Source: Gammaproteobacteria bacterium (GTDB lineage Bacteria > Pseudomonadota > Gammaproteobacteria > DSM-19610). Taken from it: a stretch of DNA of 8,354 bases. The notes under the pieces were generated by a model that had not been told where the DNA came from, ran no database searches, and saw only the letters and a list, made by a program, of their open reading frames with translations. The stretch spans positions 1 to 8,354 of the forward strand of contig JAUXDG010000109.1 of the NCBI GenBank assembly GCA_030618475.1, in the 5' to 3' direction. Below, piece by piece: positions 1 to 7,400 of the stretch (its first letter is position 1; the number at the start of each line of letters is the position of its first letter). The translations under genes and the position numbers were made by a program.

Positions 1-20
1 GCGAGCAGGTAATCAAGCAT
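1..20 (-). CDS. rnfB: Putative start of rnfB (5' fragment, cut by window edge)
   Basis: An ATG at 20-18 lies inside the last codons of rnfA and opens a frame reading MLDYLL followed by a partial codon before the window ends. No function can be read from six residues. The call rests on position: in operons ordered rnfCDGEAB, rnfB follows rnfA directly, and every other junction here overlaps in the same way (this one would overlap by 8 bases). A G-rich stretch just upstream of the ATG could act as a weak ribosome binding site. RnfB normally has an N-terminal membrane anchor followed by several [4Fe-4S] clusters and takes electrons from ferredoxin; a hydrophobic start fits that but does not prove it. 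Confidence 0.5.
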
Positions 21-603
21 GCTGCCCACCCAGTCCGGCGAATCCCATGAATGCCAGTGATAACAGCCCCGCCAGCATGAGCGTCAGGGCAGCGCCCTGG
101 CTGACATTGGGCACATTGGCCAGTTCCAGCCGCTCGCGCAGGCCGGCCATCAGGGTCAGTGCCAGGGTGAAGCCAACGCCTGCACCGAGGCTGAAGGCCA
201 GGCACTGCAGAAAGTCGTATTCACGGAAGGTCTGGAACAGTGCCACACCGAGGATGGCACAGTTGGTGGTGATCAGGGGCAGAAAGATGCCCAGCGCGCG
301 GAACAGTGCCGGACTGAATTTCTTCATTGCCATTTCCACCAATTGCACGGCGGAAGCGATGACCGCGATATAGCAGATCAGGCGCAGGAACTGGATGTCG
401 AAGCGTACCAGCAGCCAGTTGATGCCGTAGGCACTGACCGAGCTCACCAGCATCACGAAAATGACGGCAAGGCCCATGTGCCAGGCGGTATCGCGCTTGG
501 CCGAGACACCCAGAAAAGGGCAGATGCCCAGAAACAGGGCCAGCACAAAATTGTTGATGATCGCCGCGTTCAGAAAAATAAAAATCAGGGAATCAGCTGC
601 CAC
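13..603 (-). CDS. rnfA: RnfA, integral membrane subunit of the Rnf electron transport complex
   Basis: This 196-residue protein is about the usual RnfA length (around 193). RnfA is an inner-membrane subunit that pairs with its homologue RnfE in the core of the Rnf ion pump. The sequence shows about six hydrophobic segments and the family signatures NNFVLALFLGICPFLGVS (about residues 17-34) and TTNCAILG (112-119). Cys28 and Cys115 are the two buried cysteines that, in solved Rnf and Nqr structures, bind an intramembrane [2Fe-2S] cluster together with the equivalent pair in RnfE. The start is GTG at 603-601: the next in-frame Met is at about residue 43, after the conserved first helix, and a strong AAGGAG sits 9 bases upstream. 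The gene begins inside the end of rnfE (11-base overlap), which suggests coupled translation. Identification is firm; the exact start is likely. Confidence 0.96.
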   Translation of the reverse strand: MAADSLIFIFLNAAIINNFVLALFLGICPFLGVSAKRDTAWHMGLAVIFVMLVSSVSAYGINWLLVRFDIQFLRLICYIAVIASAVQLVEMAMKKFSPALFRALGIFLPLITTNCAILGVALFQTFREYDFLQCLAFSLGAGVGFTLALTLMAGLRERLELANVPNVSQGAALTLMLAGLLSLAFMGFAGLGGQHA

Positions 604-1252
604 GGGCGCTTGCTCCTTGTTGTTCCATCAGCTTGCGTTCACGGTATTGCCGGTACCCGTTGAACAGCAGTAACCAGCCACCCAGTACGAAGAAGCCACC
701 CGGCGGCAGGATCATCACCACCCAGGGCTGGAAGTTCTCCGCGAACAGGGGGAATCCAAACAGACTGCCGGCGCCGAGGATTTCCCGCACGCTGCCCAGG
801 CACAGCAAGGCGATGGTGAAGCCGACGCCCATACCCAGGCCGTTGACAATAGTGGCGCCGAGGCGCTGTTTTGAAGCATAGGCTTCCGCCCGTCCCAGGA
901 TCATGCAGTTGACCACGATAAGCTGGATGAAAGCGCCCAGGGCATTGTAGAGGTCCAGGCTGATGGCCTGGATACTGTAGTCCACAATGGTGACAAAGGT
1001 GGCGATAATGACGATGTAGGTGGCGATACGCACCTGCTTGGGAATCAGCTTGCGGAACAGCGAGACCAGGCTGCTCGAACAGAGCAGGACGAAGGTCGTC
1101 GCCAGCCCCATGGCCAGCGCGTTGATGGCGGAGTTGGTGACAGCCAGCACCGGACACATGCCCAGCAGCATCACGAATACCGGGTTCTCTTCCCACAGTC
1201 CGCGCAGGAAGGTGTCCGGTGTAATTTTCTCTTCCTGATCAGGCAGTTTCAT
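593..1252 (-). CDS. rnfE: RnfE, integral membrane subunit of the Rnf electron transport complex
   Basis: This 219-residue protein matches RnfE/RsxE (about 230 in E. coli), the membrane partner of RnfA. It begins with a short charged cytoplasmic segment, then WEENPVFVMLLGMCPVLAVT (about residues 20-39), a clear RnfE/NqrD signature, and VNCMILGRAEAYAS (114-127). Cys33 and Cys116 correspond to Cys28 and Cys115 of RnfA and are the expected ligands of the shared intramembrane [2Fe-2S] cluster. About six membrane segments are visible, and the tail after residue 200 is charged and probably cytoplasmic. The ATG overlaps the TGA of rnfG in an ATGA arrangement, with a run of six G about four bases upstream serving as a poor ribosome binding site, so re-initiation after rnfG is likely. 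Nothing looks broken. Confidence 0.96.
   Translation of the reverse strand: MKLPDQEEKITPDTFLRGLWEENPVFVMLLGMCPVLAVTNSAINALAMGLATTFVLLCSSSLVSLFRKLIPKQVRIATYIVIIATFVTIVDYSIQAISLDLYNALGAFIQLIVVNCMILGRAEAYASKQRLGATIVNGLGMGVGFTIALLCLGSVREILGAGSLFGFPLFAENFQPWVVMILPPGGFFVLGGWLLLFNGYRQYRERKLMEQQGASARGS
613..618 (-). promoter_or_regulatory. Ribosome binding site deciding the rnfA GTG start
   Basis: AAGGAG on the minus strand lies nine bases before the GTG at 603, inside the 3' end of rnfE. It is the best Shine-Dalgarno match seen in the rnf genes and decides the choice of a GTG start for rnfA. It suggests rnfA can initiate strongly on its own and not only by coupling to rnfE. Confidence 0.75.
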
Positions 1253-1953
1253 TCTGCCCCCCGGCCGGCATCCTGCAGTCGATCCAGATCAGCCATGATT
1301 TTCGGGACTATCTGCTGTGCGCTGTCGTTGAGCATACGCGCTACCGCCCGCGAGGAAATTGTCGCTCCGGAGATGGCGTCGATCTGCCAGGGCTCGCTCC
1401 TGGTGCCGTGTTTGACCATGAGGATGTCATTGGCCAGACCGCTGGCGTCGGTATTGAGCCGGGCGTCGAGTTCGACAAAATTTTCCTGGAACTGGGGGTC
1501 CTTTGCAATCTTATCACCGATCCCCGGGGTCTCTGCCATCTTCAATACCTGGATACCGCGTATGCACTGGCAGGCGGGATCGAAACTGTAGAGGAGGCGG
1601 ATGACATCCTGGTAACCCTGGGCAGCGGCTTCCAGTGCGACACCACTCAGCCGACCCTGCTCATCATAGCCGGCGTAGATGAGCTTGCCGTCGCCGCTGC
1701 TGTCGTCTGCCGGAACTATGCCCTGGGCGGTGACTATAAAGTCACGGCGCGAGACCGCCCCCGGTATCACCTTGAACAGCGCCCGTTCGATGGCGATGCG
1801 TTTGTTCTCCTCGATCAGCGGAAGCGTGATCTGATAGGCCAGCACCACCAGCAAGCCGGATAAGCCGGCTACCAGGCTCAAGGTGCGCAGCATGGCAAAA
1901 CTGGAGGTTGCCGCAACCAGTGCTTGTGTCTGTGAGGCGCTCGTCTGGTTCAT
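1249..1953 (-). CDS. rnfG: RnfG, FMN-carrying subunit of the Rnf electron transport complex
   Basis: This 234-residue protein fits RnfG, anchored by one N-terminal helix (about residues 22-42) with an FMN-binding domain on the periplasmic side. The motif SGATIS at residues 195-200 is the flavin attachment site, where Thr198 would bind FMN through a phosphoester bond placed by ApbE. The family motif ETPGIGDKI lies at 141-149. The start at 1953 is supported by AAGGGA eight bases upstream and by the ATGA overlap with rnfD; a Met at residue 21 has no good ribosome binding site. The N-terminus before the helix is about 20 residues longer than in E. coli RsxG and rich in Ser, Thr, Gln and Ala. The oddity is a Cys-Gln-Cys pair at residues 128-130 in the periplasmic domain, the only cysteines in the protein, which I do not recall as an RnfG feature. 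Confidence 0.95.
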   Translation of the reverse strand: MNQTSASQTQALVAATSSFAMLRTLSLVAGLSGLLVVLAYQITLPLIEENKRIAIERALFKVIPGAVSRRDFIVTAQGIVPADDSSGDGKLIYAGYDEQGRLSGVALEAAAQGYQDVIRLLYSFDPACQCIRGIQVLKMAETPGIGDKIAKDPQFQENFVELDARLNTDASGLANDILMVKHGTRSEPWQIDAISGATISSRAVARMLNDSAQQIVPKIMADLDRLQDAGRGAE

Positions 1954-3002
1954 GTCCGGGGTCCCTTACCGGCTGCGCCGAATACGCGCGGCTGGGTGAC
2001 CGTGGCAATCAGCGGCGAGATCGCGTTACCGAGCAGGATGGCATACATCACGCCCTCGGTAAGCCCGCCGAACAGGCGGATGATCACGGTCAGCACGCCG
2101 ATGAACAGACTGTAGATCCACACCCCGCGCGGCGTGACCGGCGAGGCGACCATGTCGCTGGCCATGAACACCGCGCCCAGCATGAGCCCGCCGGAGAAAA
2201 GCACGAACAGCGGATCCGGGTATTGCACCGAATCCATGAGCCAGAAGGGCAGGCTGGTCAGGGCCGCTCCCAGCAGCACGCCCACCGGGATGCGCCAGTC
2301 CATCATGCGGCGGGCGGCAAGATACAATCCGCCGGCGATGATGATCAGGGCGGAGGTTTCGCCTGCAGAGCCGGCGGTCATGCCGGTGAATAGATCGCTG
2401 GCCGGGGTGATGATCTGCTCGAATTTCTGTAACGCCAGCGGCGTGGCGCCGCTGAAAGCATCCACCCGCGCCTGCTCGATCCAGTCGCCGAGTGCCGGCG
2501 GCTGCATGAAGGGTGCCGTCAGGGTGGAAGGAATGAACTCGGTGAAGCGCTTGTCAAGAAACGCCGGTGTCCAGGTGGTGATGGCAACCGGGAAGGCGGC
2601 CTGCACAAAGGCGCGGCCGACCAGTGCCGGGTTCATGACGTTATAACCCAGCCCCCCGAACAGGGCTTTGCCCAGGCCCACCGCCACAACAGCGGCGACG
2701 GCCGCCATCCACAGCGGGAAACCGGGTGGCAGTGTCAGGCCCAGCAGGAGTCCGGTAATGACGATACTCCAGTCGTTCGTCGTGTTGGGTTTGCCGGACA
2801 GCCGGCAGAACAGGGATTCGCCCAGTGCGCAGGTCAGCGTCGTTACCGTCAGCAGCGCCAGCACACTGATGCCGAAGGCATACACCGCGAAGGCGCACAC
2901 CGGCAGCAGCGCATAGACCACATTGCGCATGATCTGTTCGACCGTCATCGTCTGTTTCAGGTGTGGCGAGGTGCGCAGTTCAATCTTAAGTTTTGTCTCC
3001 AT
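1950..3002 (-). CDS. rnfD: RnfD, FMN-carrying membrane subunit of the Rnf electron transport complex
   Basis: This 350-residue protein is almost the length of E. coli RsxD (352). RnfD is a polytopic inner-membrane subunit homologous to NqrB that carries covalent FMN and takes part in ion translocation. Visible signs are the N-terminal TSPHLKQTMTVEQIM segment (residues 11-25), many hydrophobic helices, GGLGYNVMNPALVGRAF (116-132), the flavinylation motif SGATPL at 184-189 with Thr187 as FMN acceptor, and SDMVASPVTPRG (282-293). The start chosen is the ATG at 3002-3000, which shares one base with the rnfC TGA (TGATG). The frame stays open upstream, but those residues lie inside rnfC and do not resemble RnfD. 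No strong ribosome binding site is seen, so translation probably couples to rnfC. The 3' end overlaps rnfG by four bases. Confidence 0.96.
   Translation of the reverse strand: METKLKIELRTSPHLKQTMTVEQIMRNVVYALLPVCAFAVYAFGISVLALLTVTTLTCALGESLFCRLSGKPNTTNDWSIVITGLLLGLTLPPGFPLWMAAVAAVVAVGLGKALFGGLGYNVMNPALVGRAFVQAAFPVAITTWTPAFLDKRFTEFIPSTLTAPFMQPPALGDWIEQARVDAFSGATPLALQKFEQIITPASDLFTGMTAGSAGETSALIIIAGGLYLAARRMMDWRIPVGVLLGAALTSLPFWLMDSVQYPDPLFVLFSGGLMLGAVFMASDMVASPVTPRGVWIYSLFIGVLTVIIRLFGGLTEGVMYAILLGNAISPLIATVTQPRVFGAAGKGPRT
1962..1967 (-). promoter_or_regulatory. Ribosome binding site of rnfG
   Basis: AAGGGA on the minus strand lies eight bases before the rnfG ATG at 1953, inside the last codons of rnfD. 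It supports that ATG over an internal Met at residue 21, which lacks such a site. Confidence 0.65.
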
Positions 3003-4342
3003 CAGGCGGCTTTTTCCCGGTTGATGGCCTTGGCGATACGGAAGTACTGCACCAGTGGGATGCTGGACGGGCAGACATAGCTGCAGCAGCCGCATTCAAA
3101 ACAGTCGTTGAGATGGAACTGGTCTGCCATCGTTTCATAGTCACCCTTGGCCGCCAACAGCCCCAAGGTGGACGGGTTGAGGTGCATGGGACAGGCTTCG
3201 AGACAATAGGCGCAGCGGATGCAGGGCTGGACCTTGCGTTCACGGAGGTCCGCATCGGACGCTTCCAGCAGCACCATCCCCGAGACTGCTTTGGTCACCG
3301 GTACGTCCAGAGACGCCACCGACATGCCCATCATCGGACCACCGAGGATGAGTTCGTGTGCCTGCGGTGTCGAGCCGGCAAACTCCAGCAGAAAGCGCAC
3401 CGGGGTGCCGACCGGTACCAGGTAGTTGCCGGGATGCCGGATACCGGGTCCGGTCACTGTGACCACCCGTTCGATGACGCCCTGACCCATGGGCAACAGG
3501 GCACCGATCTGCGCCAGGGTGCTGACGTTGAATACACTGACGCCCACCGCCGAGGGAAACGAACCGCTGGGAACACGTCGTCCGAGCAGACTCTCGATGA
3601 GCATTTTCTCGGCGCCCTGCGGGTATTTGGTCTGCACGGCGTGGACGCTGATCGGACTGTTGGCGGGAAGCCGCCTGGCGATGACCTCTACGGCATCCAG
3701 CTTGTTGTCTTCGATACCGATCATGGCGCGCTCGACACCGAGGGCGCGCATGACGATGTGAATACCGGCCAGCAAATCATCGGTTTGTTCGAGCATCAGT
3801 CGGTGATCGCAGGTCAGATACGGCTCGCACTCGCACCCGTTGACCACCAGGGTGTCAACCTTGTGTTCCGGCGGTGGCTTCATTTTCACGTGTGTCGGGA
3901 ACGCGGCGCCACCCAGTCCCACCATGCCGGCGTCCTGCACTGCCTGAATGATGTCCTCTGCTGTCATGCTGCCGACGTCGCGCGGCGCGCTGTACAACAC
4001 CTCCTGGCTGGAGCCCTCGTAGACGTGAATGATGATGGACTCTGTTTTAGGGCCACGCGCGCTCGGCATGAGCTGAATGCTCTCCACCACGCCGGTAGCC
4101 GGGGCGTGCATGGGGACCGAGACAAAGCCGTTGGCGCTGGCGACAGGCTCGCCCCTGACCACTTCCTGACCGGGCCTGACCAAGGGGACGGCCGGCGCGC
4201 CGGCATGCTGGGACAGAGGTACGATCAGCACCGGTGCAAACGGCAAGCGCCGGATCGAAAGCCTGCAGGTCAGCTCCTTGTGCTGCTGCGGATGGATGCC
4301 GTGTTCGAAGCTATTGCGTCGCAACAGATTCAGGATGCCCAT
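3002..4342 (-). CDS. rnfC: RnfC, NADH-binding iron-sulfur subunit of the Rnf electron transport complex
   Basis: RnfC is the peripheral cytoplasmic subunit where NAD+/NADH meets the Rnf complex; it binds FMN and two [4Fe-4S] clusters and is related to the NADH-binding subunit of complex I. From the ATG at 4342 the protein is 446 residues. It shows FEHGIHP near the N-terminus, the glycine-rich nucleotide/FMN segment GLGGAAFPTHVK (142-153), the hallmark NGCECEPY (168-175), and two cluster motifs with Cys374/377/380/384 and Cys414/417/420/424. A GTG at 4351 would add three residues; I prefer the ATG because AGG lies eight bases before it, while the GTG sits almost on top of the G-rich stretch. 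The protein ends about 20 residues after the last cysteine and lacks the long alanine-rich repeat tail of E. coli RsxC (about 740 residues). It is the first rnf gene of the run. Confidence 0.96.
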   Translation of the reverse strand: MGILNLLRRNSFEHGIHPQQHKELTCRLSIRRLPFAPVLIVPLSQHAGAPAVPLVRPGQEVVRGEPVASANGFVSVPMHAPATGVVESIQLMPSARGPKTESIIIHVYEGSSQEVLYSAPRDVGSMTAEDIIQAVQDAGMVGLGGAAFPTHVKMKPPPEHKVDTLVVNGCECEPYLTCDHRLMLEQTDDLLAGIHIVMRALGVERAMIGIEDNKLDAVEVIARRLPANSPISVHAVQTKYPQGAEKMLIESLLGRRVPSGSFPSAVGVSVFNVSTLAQIGALLPMGQGVIERVVTVTGPGIRHPGNYLVPVGTPVRFLLEFAGSTPQAHELILGGPMMGMSVASLDVPVTKAVSGMVLLEASDADLRERKVQPCIRCAYCLEACPMHLNPSTLGLLAAKGDYETMADQFHLNDCFECGCCSYVCPSSIPLVQYFRIAKAINREKAA

Positions 4343-4409
4343 GATTCGCACCTGCCCTGTACAGCGTCAGTCAGGCCAGGCAAGCGGCCGCTGTTTCCCC
4401 CCACCGCTG
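4343..4409 (-). promoter_or_regulatory. Oxidoreductase-rnfC gap with rnfC ribosome binding site
   Basis: This is the only non-coding stretch in the window, between the oxidoreductase stop codon and the rnfC start. On the minus strand AGGGCAGG (4358-4351) is a plausible ribosome binding site eight bases from the rnfC ATG. A ten-base GC palindrome, AGCGGCCGCT, lies at 4383-4392, preceded in the reading direction by a run of six G. There is no T-run after the palindrome, so I do not call an intrinsic terminator, and I see no convincing -35/-10 pair. The simplest reading is read-through from the oxidoreductase into rnf, possibly with RNA processing or partial attenuation at the palindrome. An internal promoter cannot be excluded by eye. 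Confidence 0.5.
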
Positions 4410-7400
4410 TCACTGAAATTTTTCCGCACGCTTGGTCAGCCGTTGCAGATCTTTTTCCTTGGGATTGAACGGTGTGCCGGGGTGGATACACTCAGCGGTG
4501 CATTTCTCGGCGGCCCGCACTATGTCCTTGTAGGCACCACCCCGTGGGTTGACAACGATGGCTTTTTTCTCATCGTTGTAGGCGAAGATTTTCGGGTTTA
4601 TCTGGGTGCATTCATCACAAGTCTGGCACTCCGGGGTGTCGATCCAAACCGGTTCATAATCTGCCGCGGCGACTGCGGGTGCGCCACTGGCCGGTATCCC
4701 GCCGGCGTCGAGCAGACTGGCGGTATCGCCGGACGAAACCAGTGCCAGCAGGCTGGCGCTGAGTTTCTGCGCCATCTCGGCGCGTGTCTGCTTGATGATG
4801 GCGTCCTCGTCGACGATCCTGTCGATACCGGCCAGCGATTTGAGTAGTCGCCAGTAGTGCAGCCGGTCTTCACTGGCGCGCACCAGTTGCTCGGAGACCA
4901 TGACGCGCATCAGCCGTTTCTTGCTGTCCATGCCCCAGATATAGGGATACAGGCCCTCGCGGTCCTCGCTTTCCTGCTCGAGGAATTCGTGCAGGGGCAT
5001 CATATTCTCATTCCAGGTCTCGGGCGGCGCTTTGCGGAAGTGTTTGCGGAAGCGGCCCTCGGTGACCGCGAAGTCGGCGAAGGTCATGGGCAGATCCATG
5101 GCCTGCGCGTTACCCTGCTCGTCCTGATAGGTCAGCTGGTAGCTGGGCCAGTCGTCGTCAATGGCGGGGTTGCCATCGAGGCTGCAGCATTCCTCGAAGG
5201 TGGTGCCTGCGTCCGGGTCGAAACGGAATAACGGATAGGCGCGCGACTCTACGGCCAGCTTGTTCTGGGTCTCCGAGGCATCATCGCCGATGCCGTGCTC
5301 CGGCTGGCAGGCCGCGTAAATGTTGAACAGGGTGGGGCGGCGGCTGTTCAGGCCCTCGATGTAGCCTTCCAGCAAGTGGGTGATATTGGCGATCGAACCC
5401 TGCATGACGTAGGCATTGCGGTGCGCCATGCCGATCAGGCCCATTTCCTTGCGGATTTCCGCTTTGCCCTTCCCGACCTTGCCGTAGGCCGCCATATCCG
5501 AGACCTGGCTGGTGAATCCCGAGGTACACGCCTGGCCACCGGTGTTGGAGTACACCTGTGTATCCAGCACCAGAATTTTGATCGGCATTTCGGTCATCAG
5601 TACGCGAGACAGGTTCTGGAAGCCGATGTCATACATGGCGCCGTCGCCGCCAATCGATACCACCGGTGGACACAGCAGCCATTCCTCTTCACTGAATTTC
5701 TGCCAGTTGAAATAGGTGAAGAATTCATCGTGCTCCTGCGCCTTGTATTCACCGGCCAGCTCCAGCTCAGCCTGGCGGATGGCCTTGAAACCGTCCGCCA
5801 TCTTGCTCATGTGGCCCTGAAACACGCCCAGTGCGATGGAGGGCGAGTCCTGGAACAGGTGGTTTGCCCACGGGAAAGGGTAGGGGTTGTAGGGGTAGGT
5901 GGAACCCCACACCGACGTGCAGCCGGTGGCGTTGATAATACCCATGTCGGCCCGCCCCTGTCGGGTCTGTCCTTCGCTATACAGCCATTTGAGATGGCGC
6001 AGTTTTTTCAACAGGCCGGTGGTGGTTTTCAACCACTCGGTGTCTACCGGCTGGGCGGCGTGGGCGCTGTCCAGCGCTTCCGACAGTTCCGACAGTGTCA
6101 GGTCGCTGTCGTTATGCGATTCCAGTACGGCGGTGATGACGGCGGTATCGGTAAGATCCATGTTTTCCGCGAGTTTCAGGCGAATGTGCCGTTCCAGCCG
6201 TTCGCTGAGGTCGTCGATGTTGGCCAGATGCTTCGTCACCCGCGGTTGCATCAAAGCGGTCACCGTCGCGGTGAACAGGTGGATCACGCTCTTTTCACCG
6301 CAGCCCAGGCAGGCCCCGTCACCGCACACCAGTGCACCGTAGTTGCGCTTGTCCAGCAGCAGGGTTTCCAGCGCCCCGATACGCTCGTCGAGGTCATCGA
6401 TGCGAATGAACTCCGGCCGGGTGGTGGGCAGAGTCAGCCAGAAGTCCCATTTCTGACGCAGCTGAGTGATGCTCTCGGGCGTCTGCGCTGTAGCCACCAG
6501 GGCGTCGTCGTTGCACGCCTCGATACATCCCATACAACCTTTGCAGGTGTAGGGGTTGATGGTGATGGAAAACAGGCCACCGCTGTTTTTCGCCTTTTTC
6601 TCGCGATTGAGGTAGTAGGGCTTGGTGATCGAGAACTGGAAGTCACCAATGGTTTCCCTGAACCAGCCCAGCTCCTGTTCCAGGCGTTCTTTTTTTTCAT
6701 CTTCCAGCTCGGAATCGGACACGGTTGCCAGCAGCGACTGTTCCAGCAGTTTGCCGATTTCGGCGCTTTCACCCACCGGCTCAATCAGGGCGCGCAGACG
6801 CTTTTCCACATCGCGTGCGGCGCGGCGCAGATACACTGTCGGTTGTCCGCGGGTCTCGATGTGTGAAATCGCGCTTTCGAACACGTCGCCGACACTGTTG
6901 ACCAGGCCGGGGATGGCGCTGTCCGGACAGACCGTGAAGCAATTGCCGCAGGCGGTGCAGTTCTCTGCGATATATTGCGGATATTCGAAGCGGATCTGGG
7001 TCAGGTCGCGGAAAACACCCGTAGAGGCTGGAATAATGCCCAGTCCGATGTAAGGGTCCGCCAGGTTCTCTTCACCCTGACCGTTGATGTAGAAGCTGCC
7101 GGTCTGTTCCCAGAACCGGTGCAGGTCGGAGATGCCGCCGTCCGCCTCCGGTAACTGCTTGAGCATGACCGGCAGCCCGGCCGCTTTGCGCTGCGGCTCG
7201 CGGCTCGCGGCGTCCAGCTTTTTGTCAATGATTTCATGAATTTCATCGAAGCCGCGTCGCACCACGCGCAGGTTGTCCTGGACGATGCGTTCCCCCTTGC
7301 TGCCGAACTTGTGGCGCAACTGTTTATCGATGGCTTCGAACAGGCCGGTTTCGTCCAGACTGGCTTTCTCCATCAACGGCGAGGCGGCAAAGAACGCACC

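Noticed and set aside
639..1196. Minus-strand open frame of 185 residues overlapping rnfE in another frame
   Set aside because: It is an out-of-frame shadow of rnfE; the rnfE frame carries the conserved cysteine motifs and membrane helices.
3003..3095. Upstream extension of rnfD by 31 residues
   Set aside because: These residues lie inside the rnfC 3' end and do not match RnfD. The ATG at 3002 gives the usual family length and a coupled TGATG junction.
4375..4409. Intrinsic terminator after the oxidoreductase
   Set aside because: A GC palindrome is present but no T-run follows it on the minus strand, and rnfC begins about 40 bases later.
2993..4468. Plus-strand open frame of 491 residues
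   Set aside because: It covers rnfC antisense and is very rich in His, Asp and Arg with no family motifs. RnfC on the other strand has every expected motif.
5295..6866. Plus-strand open frame of 523 residues
   Set aside because: It lies wholly antisense to the oxidoreductase region that holds the second cluster motif and TPP site. Its composition (many His, Gln, Val, Gly) has no recognisable domain and looks like a GC-bias shadow.
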